A stretch of DNA of 33,827 bases. It comes from an uncultured Lachnospiraceae bacterium. Lineage in GTDB: Bacteria; Bacillota; Clostridia; Lachnospirales; Lachnospiraceae. The notes under the pieces are model-generated. The model searched no databases, was not told where the DNA came from, and worked only from the letters and a program-made list of their open reading frames with translations. Shown here piece after piece: positions 13,780-21,030 of this stretch (positions within the stretch are counted from its first letter, which is position 1; each line of letters starts with the position of its first letter). A program made the translations under genes and the position numbers. The stretch covers positions 1 through 33,827 of the forward strand of contig CATLBW010000019.1 in assembly GCA_949879775.1 (NCBI GenBank), given 5' to 3'.

Positions 13780-16410
13780 ATGAAAGGGAAAAAAGGCAAT
13801 TTATGTTATGTCTCTGCCGCGTTTTTTCTTCCAGTCCTTGCAATGCTGGCCATATATGCATGGATTGGCATATATCCTTTCGGCAGCGACAGCATATTGA
13901 CAATAGACCTGAATAACCAGTATATCTCGTATTTTTCCTATTTGAAAAGTATTTTCCAGGAAGGGCATAGCTTTGCCTATTCTTTTTCTAAGACTTTGGG
14001 CGGTGATATGGTCGGCATGTCCGCTTACTATTTAATGAGCCCTTTAAACCTTTTGTTCCTGGTGTTTCCGGTATCGGAGCTTCCAATGGCAGTTGAAGTT
14101 ATCACATTGGTAAAATTAGGGTTATGCGGCATGTCCTTTTATGTATGCATTTTTTCCCAAAAACATTCCTGTCATTCCTTTATTTTTTCCACAGCTTACG
14201 CGCTGATGTCGTACAATATCGTATATCAACAGAACATTATGTGGCTAGATGCGATGGTGATGCTCCCGCTCATGGTTTTGGGCGTCCAAAGGATTTTCCA
14301 GGGGAGGCGGCCATTTTTCTATCTGGGGGTTTTATCTTTCGCTATCATCCTAAATTATTATATGGGGTTCATGCTTTGTATTTTTTCTGTGCTGTATTTT
14401 TTGTATTATTTCTTTTTTGCGGACGACAGGGAGAAGTTTTGGGATTTCAAAATAATTTTTTCTTATGGCGCGGCCTCGGCGCTGGCGGGCGGGCTTAGTA
14501 TGTGGCTGTTGTTTCCCGTCTTTAAATCGCTCGCTGGCGGAAAGGCGTCGTTTGACCCTTCTTTGCTGACGATGCGGCCCAATTTCCATTGGAGTGATTT
14601 CCTGGTAAAATTTTTTCCGGGGAGTTTTGGTTATGGGCAGGTGCAGGCAGGTTTGCCCAACGTTTTTTGCGGGATGGCGGCAGTCTTTTTCCTTGCTTTA
14701 TTTTTCCTTAACCGCAACGTGCCGATACGCAAAAAGGCAGGAGGGGCAGCGCTGCTCCTTGTCTTGTGCTGCTCCTTTTATTTTTGCGGGGCGAACCTGG
14801 TATGGCACGGCTTTAACCCACCGGCATGGTTCCCCTACCGGTACAGTTTTATTTTTAGTTTTTTGATGCTCCTGTTTGCTGAAGAGGGGTTTCGCAAAGC
14901 CAGGCTGTGCACGGTAAAGGAGTATTTGGCGATGTACGCAGTGACCCTATTGGGATTTCTGCTGCTGGCATACCGTTTGGACCAAAAACCATTTCCTTTT
15001 ATGTCGAAAGAAAAGTACCTGCTGGGCGTTGCCGCCCTGGCGGCTTATGGGCTGTTGTATTTTGTGTATGCATATGGCGGCAAGGTTTTGGGGCGTACGA
15101 AAGCGCAGGGAAAAAGAATGCTGCTTATAGGAAAGTTAGCGGGGGCGGCTGCGGTTTTTGCGCTGCTTGTGTTGGGTGTTGGGGAATTGTGCGCCAATGG
15201 CGTATATTCGCTCAGCGAATTTCATTATGCGGACTATGGCGATTATCGAAAGTTTGTGCAGACGGTGGAGCCAGCGGTAGATTATGTGAAGGAATTGGAC
15301 CAGGGATTTTACCGGATGGAAAAGACCTTCTGCCGCAAGCAGTGTGACCCGATGCTGCTGCGGTTCAACGGTTTATCGCATTACAGCTCGACGGAGAAAG
15401 AGGCTGTGAAATATTTCATGGGACAGATGGGGTTTCGCAATAATGGGAACTGGTCGTATTATAACAGGGGCTCTACTTACGCGATGGATAGCCTTTTGGG
15501 CGTAAAGTATATTTTGTCTAAGAAGCCTCTGGGGGCGCCATATCAGCTTTTGCATACAGTCAACGGCATTTCCATATATCAAAACCCTTACAGTTTTCCG
15601 ATTGGTTTTCTGGCTGACAGCCGCATGTTGTCTTTGCAAATCGACAGCCCGCATAAATTTGAATTGCAGAATGAGCTATGGCGTTCGCTGTATGGGAAGG
15701 TGCAAAAATCCGTTTTTGGGGAGGAAAAAATAGAAAATGTCAAATTAAAGAACCTGGAAAAGGTTGATGGGGGCAAATCATATGTAAAGGAAGATAAATC
15801 GAAAAAAGCTTCCATAGAATATACGTTTACAGCGGCAAGCGCCGACCCTGTGTTTGCGTGGTTTGGAACAGAACAAATGCAGCCGGTGAAGGTAAAAGTA
15901 AATGGGAAAACCATTGGAAAATATTTTGATGTTTACAATTATGATATTTTGCGCCTTGGGGCTTTTGAGAAAGGGGAAGTGGTAAAAGTGCAGCTTGTCC
16001 TTGAATCCGATACTGTGAATTTAACCGATATCTGGTTCTACTATCAGGATATGGAGGCGTTTTCGCAGTATTTTGTCAACCTTTCGCAGGGGTTTGTCGA
16101 AAACGAAACATTTTCGGACGCCAGGCTTGTGGGCGCTGTGCCGGATGTGCCTGGCATGGAGTATGCGTTGTTTACCATCCCTTATGAAGAGGGCTGGAAG
16201 GCTTACATAGACGGGGCAAAGGCGGAGGTTTCCAAGGGGATGGGAATCTTTTTGGCAGTTAAAGTACCTGATGGGCCGCACAGGATTGAGCTTCGTTATG
16301 TCCCGGCAGGAATGGAAACTGGGCTAGAGATTTCAGTACTCAGCCTGATCGGCGTGTGCTGCTGGGGCTTGTGGGGCGCCCGCGGTAAATTCCATGGGCT
16401 GCACGCATAA
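13780..16410 (+). CDS. YfhO-family polytopic membrane protein
   Basis: 876 residues. The first helix is at about 10-28. The N-terminal two thirds has around 12 hydrophobic helices with the YfhO pattern (LTIDLNNQYISYFSYLKSI, YSFSKTLGGDMVGMSAYYLMSPLN). A long extracytoplasmic beta-rich part follows (about 490-845), then a last helix near 850-870. YfhO proteins are GT-C-like membrane proteins linked to glycosylation of lipoteichoic acid and other surface polymers in Firmicutes. The start is ATG 13780, with AAAGGGG about 9 nt before it; the frame is open to 13678 but that start lies upstream of the -10. The next gene follows after 57 nt, so co-transcription is possible. Confidence 0.9.
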   Translation: MKGKKGNLCYVSAAFFLPVLAMLAIYAWIGIYPFGSDSILTIDLNNQYISYFSYLKSIFQEGHSFAYSFSKTLGGDMVGMSAYYLMSPLNLLFLVFPVSELPMAVEVITLVKLGLCGMSFYVCIFSQKHSCHSFIFSTAYALMSYNIVYQQNIMWLDAMVMLPLMVLGVQRIFQGRRPFFYLGVLSFAIILNYYMGFMLCIFSVLYFLYYFFFADDREKFWDFKIIFSYGAASALAGGLSMWLLFPVFKSLAGGKASFDPSLLTMRPNFHWSDFLVKFFPGSFGYGQVQAGLPNVFCGMAAVFFLALFFLNRNVPIRKKAGGAALLLVLCCSFYFCGANLVWHGFNPPAWFPYRYSFIFSFLMLLFAEEGFRKARLCTVKEYLAMYAVTLLGFLLLAYRLDQKPFPFMSKEKYLLGVAALAAYGLLYFVYAYGGKVLGRTKAQGKRMLLIGKLAGAAAVFALLVLGVGELCANGVYSLSEFHYADYGDYRKFVQTVEPAVDYVKELDQGFYRMEKTFCRKQCDPMLLRFNGLSHYSSTEKEAVKYFMGQMGFRNNGNWSYYNRGSTYAMDSLLGVKYILSKKPLGAPYQLLHTVNGISIYQNPYSFPIGFLADSRMLSLQIDSPHKFELQNELWRSLYGKVQKSVFGEEKIENVKLKNLEKVDGGKSYVKEDKSKKASIEYTFTAASADPVFAWFGTEQMQPVKVKVNGKTIGKYFDVYNYDILRLGAFEKGEVVKVQLVLESDTVNLTDIWFYYQDMEAFSQYFVNLSQGFVENETFSDARLVGAVPDVPGMEYALFTIPYEEGWKAYIDGAKAEVSKGMGIFLAVKVPDGPHRIELRYVPAGMETGLEISVLSLIGVCCWGLWGARGKFHGLHA

Positions 16411-16467
16411 ACCGGTAAAAGAGAAATTTAATATCTGTTGTACTAAGGAAAACAGAGGAGGGACAAA

Positions 16468-17409
16468 ATGGAGCAAAATCAGGAAAAGGAAGCAAGGAAG
16501 GGGCAGGGCATGGCGCAAGGGAGCCTGCCGACAGCAGACGAGATAGAAAAAAGCATCCGTAAAAAATTCCATAAACAGTTGTTTTCCCGGTTTGCCAAGG
16601 CAGTCCGGGATTATCAGCTTGTGCAGGAAGGGGACAGGGTTGCCGTCTGTATTTCCGGCGGCAAGGACTCCATGCTGATGGCGAAATTGTTCCAGGAGCT
16701 GCAAAAGCACCGGAAGGTATCATTTGGCTTGGAATTCCTGGTGATGGACCCGGGCTACTTGAAAAGGAACCGGGAGCTGATTGAGGAGAACGCCGCAAGG
16801 CTTTCGGTCCCCATCCGTATTTTTGAGACAGAAATTTTTGACGCGGTGTATGAGGTTGAGAAATCCCCCTGTTATCTCTGTGCAAGGATGCGCAGGGGCC
16901 ATCTTTACAATCAGGCGAGGAAGATAGGGTGCAACAAGATTGCCCTGGGGCACCATTACGATGATGTAATCGAGACGATCTTGATGGGGATGCTTTACGG
17001 CGGGCAGGTGCAGACGATGATGCCCAAGCTGCACAGCACGAATTTCCCCGGCATGGAGCTGATACGCCCTATGTATTATATCCGGGAGGACGATATCAAA
17101 CACTGGCGGGATTATAACAGGCTAAAATTCCTCCAATGCGCCTGCCGGTTTACGGAGGATTGCGCTGCTGCAGGGATGGACGGGCAGGCATTATCCAAAC
17201 GTATGGAAATCAAACGGTTAATTGCCGCGATGAAAGAGAGCAACCCTTTTGTGGAGGCAAATATTTTTAAGAGCGTGGAAAATGTAAATTTAAGCACGGT
17301 GATAGCCTATAAGGAGCATGGGAGGCGCCATCATTTCCTGGATTCTTATGCCTGCGGCATACTGAGTGAAAAGGAGGAAGGAAAGGAAGATGAAAGAGCT
17401 TACCAATGA
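16468..17409 (+). CDS. TtcA-like PP-loop ATPase (tRNA thiolation)
   Basis: 313 residues. The PP-loop SGGKDSM binds and adenylates with ATP. CYLC and a later CAC motif correspond to the cysteines used by TtcA-type enzymes for Fe-S cluster or sulfur handling. GHHYDDVIETILMGMLYGG is the conserved second motif. TtcA makes 2-thiocytidine at position 32 of some tRNAs. Relatives in Clostridia have not all been tested, so the exact tRNA target is inferred. ATG 16468 follows GAGGAGGG. The stop overlaps the ThiF/HesA-like gene by 20 bp, pointing to a shared sulfur-transfer context. Confidence 0.85.
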   Translation: MEQNQEKEARKGQGMAQGSLPTADEIEKSIRKKFHKQLFSRFAKAVRDYQLVQEGDRVAVCISGGKDSMLMAKLFQELQKHRKVSFGLEFLVMDPGYLKRNRELIEENAARLSVPIRIFETEIFDAVYEVEKSPCYLCARMRRGHLYNQARKIGCNKIALGHHYDDVIETILMGMLYGGQVQTMMPKLHSTNFPGMELIRPMYYIREDDIKHWRDYNRLKFLQCACRFTEDCAAAGMDGQALSKRMEIKRLIAAMKESNPFVEANIFKSVENVNLSTVIAYKEHGRRHHFLDSYACGILSEKEEGKEDERAYQ

Positions 17410-18148
17410 GCAGAAAGAGCGTTATGCAAGGCACCTGGCGTTGCAGGAGGTGGGGGAGGAAGGGCAGAAGAAGCTGCTGTCTGGCAGGGTATTGATAATC
17501 GGCGCCGGCGGGTTAGGCTGCCCTGCTGCAATGTACCTTGCGGCGGCGGGCGTGGGGACGATTGGGGTTGCAGACGCGGATGTGGTGGATTTGTCAAACC
17601 TCCAGCGGCAGATTGCCCATGGGATGGAGGATATCGGCAAGGCAAAGGCGGAGTCTGTCCAGGAGACGGTAAATGAAAGGAACCCGGATGTGCAGGTCCA
17701 TACATACCAGGTGTTTGTGTCAAAAGGGAATATTGCAGACCTGTTAAAGGACTATGATTTTGTTTTGGACGCGACGGATAACTTTGCGGCAAAATTCTTA
17801 ATCAATGACGCCTGCGTCAAAGCCCAAAAGCCTTTCTGCCATGCAGGCATCCTTCGTTTCCAGGGGCAGCTTATGACGTACGTTCCGGGGAAGGGACCCT
17901 GCTATCGCTGCATTTTCCACGAAGAGCCGCCGGAGGGGGCGGTCCCCAGCGGTAAAGAAGCAGGGATTATCGGGGCGATGGCAGGCGTGATCGGGAGCCT
18001 GCAGGCAATGGAAGCTATCAAATACTTGTCAGGGGCAGGGGAATTGCTCACGGGCAGGCTCCTGACGTACGACGCTTTGAAAAATGAATTCCGTACCGTG
18101 CGCCTGCCCGCGCATGTGCCAGATTGCCCCGTTTGTGGGAAAATGTGA
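17390..18148 (+). CDS. ThiF/HesA/MoeB-family E1-like adenylyltransferase
   Basis: 252 residues. The nucleotide-binding motif GAGGLGCP (about 39-46), the NLQRQ arginine motif, the catalytic DATDNF motif, and two zinc-binding CxxC pairs (CYRC and C-terminal CPVC) identify an E1-like enzyme that adenylates the C-terminus of a small sulfur-carrier protein (ThiS or MoaD type). ATG 17390 is chosen over 17366: the upstream AAGGAGG/GGAAAGG cluster serves it and it minimises overlap with the ttcA-like gene. No small carrier ending in GG is encoded next to it. With metY and cysK downstream, a role in sulfur delivery for amino-acid synthesis is as likely as thiamine or molybdopterin synthesis. Confidence 0.87.
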   Translation: MKELTNEQKERYARHLALQEVGEEGQKKLLSGRVLIIGAGGLGCPAAMYLAAAGVGTIGVADADVVDLSNLQRQIAHGMEDIGKAKAESVQETVNERNPDVQVHTYQVFVSKGNIADLLKDYDFVLDATDNFAAKFLINDACVKAQKPFCHAGILRFQGQLMTYVPGKGPCYRCIFHEEPPEGAVPSGKEAGIIGAMAGVIGSLQAMEAIKYLSGAGELLTGRLLTYDALKNEFRTVRLPAHVPDCPVCGKM

Positions 18149-18187
18149 AGGCTGGATAGTAAGGAAATGGGAAGTATTCCCAAATTA

Positions 18188-18251
18188 CCTATTGACATAC
18201 TAGGGAAAGTGAGGTATAGTGTACCCAGATAAAACCTATTACTTTAGTAGG
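18188..18251 (+). promoter_or_regulatory. metY promoter with two CCTATT-N7-TAGG operators
   Basis: TTGACA (18192-18197) and TATAGT (18215-18220) are 17 bp apart. The 17-mer CCTATT-GACATAC-TAGG (18188-18204) overlaps the -35, and a second CCTATT-ACTTTAG-TAGG (18235-18251) lies just downstream of the start. The starts are 47 bp apart. Two matching elements bracketing a promoter are a typical repressor arrangement; an Rrf2/CymR-type cysteine regulator is the best guess. There is no SAM riboswitch in the short leader. Confidence 0.65.
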
Positions 18252-18273
18252 AATAAAGAAAAGGAGAAGCATT

Positions 18274-19581
18274 ATGGGTAAAAAAGCATATGAGGATAGA
18301 AATTTAAAGTTTGAGACATTACAGCTTCATGTCGGGCAGGAGCAGGCGGACCCGGCCACGGACGCCAGGGCAGTCCCCATTTATGCAACGTCCTCTTACG
18401 TGTTCCATGATTCGGAACATGCAGCCGCCAGGTTTGGGCTGCGGGACGCAGGGAATATTTATGGCAGGCTGACGAACCCTACGCAGGATATTTTCGAGCA
18501 GAGGATAGCGGCTTTGGAAGGGGGAGTGGCAGCGCTTGCCGTAGCCTCCGGGGCGGCAGCGGTCACTTACACCATCCAGAACCTGGCAAAAAGTGGCGAG
18601 CATATCGTGGCGGCGAACAACATTTACGGCGGCACCTACAACCTTCTGGAGCATACGCTCCCGGAATATGGCATTTCCACAACGTTTGTGGACCCTTCGG
18701 ACGTCAGCAATTTTGAGGACGCCATCCAGGAGAATACAAAGGCTCTCTACATAGAGACTCTGGGCAACCCACGTTCGGACGTTACGGATATTGAGGCTGT
18801 CGCCAGGGCGGCACATGCCCATAAGATACCGCTGGTTGTGGACAGCACCTTTGCCACGCCGTTTTTGGTAAGGCCGATAGAATATGGGGCGGATCTTGTG
18901 GTGCATTCCGCGACCAAATTTATCGGAGGGCATGGGACGGCTATTGGCGGCGTGATTGTGGACAGCGGTAAATTTGACTGGGAAGCGTCCGGCAAGTTCC
19001 CCTCCATCACAGAGCCGAACCCCAGCTATCACGGCGTGAGCTTTACCAAGGCGGCGGGAGCGGCGGCGTTTGTGACAAAAATCCGCGCCATCCTTTTACG
19101 GGATACCGGCGCTACGTTATCGCCGTTCCATGCCTTTATTTTCCTGCAGGGCTTAGAGACGCTGTCCCTTAGGGTGGAGCGCCATGTGGAAAATGCCTTG
19201 AAGGTGGTGGAGTATTTAAATAACCATCCGCAGGTAGAGAAGGTGCACCATCCCTCTGTCAGCGATAACCCAAGGCAGCAGGGATTGTACCGGAAATATT
19301 TCCCCAATGGCGGCGGCTCTATCTTCACGTTTGAGATTAAAGGGGATGATAAGACAGCAAAGGCTTTTATTGACAACCTGGAGGTTTTCTCCCTGTTGGC
19401 GAACGTGGCGGATGTGAAATCCCTTGCCATCCATCCGGCGTCCACAACGCATTCCCAGTTGAATGAGCAGGAGCTTAGGGAACAGGGGATTGCGAAAAAC
19501 ACCATCCGCCTTTCGATTGGGACCGAGCATATCGACGACATAATCGAAGATTTGGAAGAGGCGTTTAAGGCAGTAAAATAA
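18274..19581 (+). CDS. metY: O-acetylhomoserine sulfhydrylase (MetY)
   Basis: 435 residues, a PLP enzyme of the Cys/Met metabolism family. The length (about 430) and the N-terminal TLQLHVGQEQADPATDARAVPIYATSSYVF favour MetY over the shorter MetB/MetC. The PLP lysine is K215 in HSATKFIGGHG. It makes homocysteine from O-acetylhomoserine and sulfide in the cytoplasm. ATG 18274 follows AAGGAG. It has its own regulated promoter, and cysK follows in the same direction, so both sulfide-fixing enzymes are probably expressed together. Confidence 0.93.
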   Translation: MGKKAYEDRNLKFETLQLHVGQEQADPATDARAVPIYATSSYVFHDSEHAAARFGLRDAGNIYGRLTNPTQDIFEQRIAALEGGVAALAVASGAAAVTYTIQNLAKSGEHIVAANNIYGGTYNLLEHTLPEYGISTTFVDPSDVSNFEDAIQENTKALYIETLGNPRSDVTDIEAVARAAHAHKIPLVVDSTFATPFLVRPIEYGADLVVHSATKFIGGHGTAIGGVIVDSGKFDWEASGKFPSITEPNPSYHGVSFTKAAGAAAFVTKIRAILLRDTGATLSPFHAFIFLQGLETLSLRVERHVENALKVVEYLNNHPQVEKVHHPSVSDNPRQQGLYRKYFPNGGGSIFTFEIKGDDKTAKAFIDNLEVFSLLANVADVKSLAIHPASTTHSQLNEQELREQGIAKNTIRLSIGTEHIDDIIEDLEEAFKAVK

Positions 19582-19610
19582 TAGACGGCGATTAATTATC
19601 GCTATCTGCG

Positions 19611-19707
19611 CCGGGCACGGCCGCTCTGCGGCATCTATATATTCGTGCGAGTGCGCATCCCCCGGAGGGTCTATCTATCTGGCAAATATTTAATGCCAGA
19701 TAGATAG
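19611..19707. repeat. Nested-hairpin element plus 14-bp perfect inverted repeat between metY and cysK
   Basis: CCGG (19611-19614) / CCGG (19662-19665) enclose GCACG (19615-19619) / CGTGC (19644-19648), which enclose CCGC-TCT-GCGG (19621-19631). Then CTATCTATCTGGCA (19671-19684) pairs perfectly with TGCCAGATAGATAG (19694-19707), loop 9 nt. No long T-run follows. It could be a repeated element, an RNA processing site or an attenuator before cysK. Confidence 0.6.
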
Positions 19708-19756
19708 CAGAGATTTTATGCATATTTATGATAATTATAAGAAGGAGGCGGGCATC

Positions 19757-20686
19757 ATGTCCAATATATATCAGGGAATCGAAGGTTTAATAGGCAACAC
19801 GCCGTTGGTGGAGGTTGTGAATTTGGAAAAGAAGCATGCGCTGAAAGCGAAAGTGCTTGTCAAGCTGGAGTACCTTAACCCGGCGGGGAGCGTTAAGGAC
19901 AGGATTGCCAAGGCGATGATTGAGGATGCGCAGCAGAGAGGGGCCTTAACGGAGGGGTCCGTGATCATAGAGCCGACGTCGGGCAATACAGGCATCGGCC
20001 TTGCCGCCATTGCGGCGGCGAAAGGTTACCGCTTGATTCTCACAATGCCGGAGACCATGAGCGTGGAGCGCAGGAATATTTTAAAAGCTTACGGAGCCGA
20101 GATTGTGCTTACGGAAGGCGCGGCGGGCATGAAGGGAGCGATTGCCAAAGCACAGGAACTGGCAGAAGAGATAGAAGGGAGTTTTCTGCCGGGGCAATTT
20201 GAGAATCCGGCAAACCCCGAAATCCACAGAAGGACGACAGGACCGGAAATCTGGCAGGACAGCGATGGCTGCGTGGATATTTTTGTGGCAGGCGTGGGGA
20301 CCGGAGGCACCATCACCGGGACAGGCGAATACCTGAAAGCCCAAAACCCTGCGGTGCAGGTAGTGGCAGTGGAGCCTGCAGATTCCCCGGTATTGTCTAA
20401 GGGGAAGGCAGGCGCCCATAAAATCCAGGGAATCGGCGCGGGCTTTGTGCCGGATGTGTTAAATACCAAAGTGTACGACGAAGTCTTCCCGGTGGCAAAC
20501 GAAGCGGCCTTTGAGGCAGCGAAGGAGTTGGCAAAGGCAGAGGGCGTGTTGGTGGGCATTTCCTCCGGCGCAGCCCTGTATGCAGCCTTGGAGTTGGCGA
20601 AGCGTCCGGAAAATGAAGGCAAGACGATTGTTGCGTTGCTGCCTGACAGCGGCGACCGGTATTATTCAACCGCTTTATTTCTGTGA
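19757..20686 (+). CDS. cysK: Cysteine synthase A (O-acetylserine sulfhydrylase)
   Basis: 309 residues, the usual CysK length. The PLP lysine is K47 in NPAGSVKDR. The PTSGNTGIG loop binds substrate, and GTGGTITG binds the PLP phosphate. It forms cysteine from O-acetylserine and sulfide. ATG 19757 is preferred over 19718 because AAGGAGG (19742-19748) lies 8 nt upstream and the protein then begins at the usual family position. No separate promoter is evident in the 175-bp gap, so read-through from metY is likely; a terminator follows. Confidence 0.95.
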   Translation: MSNIYQGIEGLIGNTPLVEVVNLEKKHALKAKVLVKLEYLNPAGSVKDRIAKAMIEDAQQRGALTEGSVIIEPTSGNTGIGLAAIAAAKGYRLILTMPETMSVERRNILKAYGAEIVLTEGAAGMKGAIAKAQELAEEIEGSFLPGQFENPANPEIHRRTTGPEIWQDSDGCVDIFVAGVGTGGTITGTGEYLKAQNPAVQVVAVEPADSPVLSKGKAGAHKIQGIGAGFVPDVLNTKVYDEVFPVANEAAFEAAKELAKAEGVLVGISSGAALYAALELAKRPENEGKTIVALLPDSGDRYYSTALFL

Positions 20687-20693
20687 GCAATGA

Positions 20694-20774
20694 GCCAAGC
20701 AGCCGCGCTTGCGCGGATATTTGGCGAATGCCGCGAGGGTCAAATACCCCGTAGCTTGCTGCGGGGTATTTGAC
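20694..20774. repeat. Composite hairpin element after cysK
   Basis: GCCAA (20694-20698) / TTGGC (20721-20725) enclose CCGCGC-TT-GCGCGG (20703-20716). Then the 13-bp perfect repeat GTCAAATACCCCG (20739-20751) / CGGGGTATTTGAC (20762-20774) follows, with AGC/GCT pairing inside the loop. As in the metY-cysK gap, a nested part is followed by GAGGGTC or GGGTC and a long simple stem. No T-run follows. Probably a REP-like genomic repeat. Confidence 0.65.
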
Positions 20775-20815
20775 TTGTGGATTAGGGGACAGTAAATAGC
20801 ATCCTTGTATTTGAG

Positions 20816-20852
20816 GCCCGCCCTTAACGCTCATATGCGAAGGGCGGGCTTT
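20816..20852 (+). terminator. Probable terminator of cysK
   Basis: GCCCGCCCTT (20816-20825) pairs perfectly with AAGGGCGGGC (20840-20849), followed by TTTGTAT. The stem is strong but the T-run is short. The remainder of the 344-bp gap holds the hairpin element and the promoter at 20930. Confidence 0.65.
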
Positions 20853-20929
20853 GTATGCCTGCTTTCGCATCCGCACTTTGCTCATTGGGGAGTGGGTTGC
20901 ATCCGCACAGGCAGAAACTATTTTAATGG

Positions 20930-20957
20930 TTGCAAACAGGTTATTTCATGGTAAAAT
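20930..20957 (+). promoter_or_regulatory. Promoter of the glycosidase gene
   Basis: TTGCAA (20930-20935) and TAAAAT (20952-20957) with a 16-bp spacer, giving a leader of about 67 nt. No operator is obvious. Confidence 0.55.
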
Positions 20958-21030
20958 ATTTATGTTAAGAGCGATGGAAAAACCTAGAAGATGTATGGGA
21001 AGGGCTGCTTAAAAAGAAAGGAGGAGTTTT

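Noticed and set aside
18319..19032. Minus-strand frame of 237 codons opposite metY
   Set aside because: Fully antisense to a clear MetY sequence; no domain, no promoter or ribosome site.
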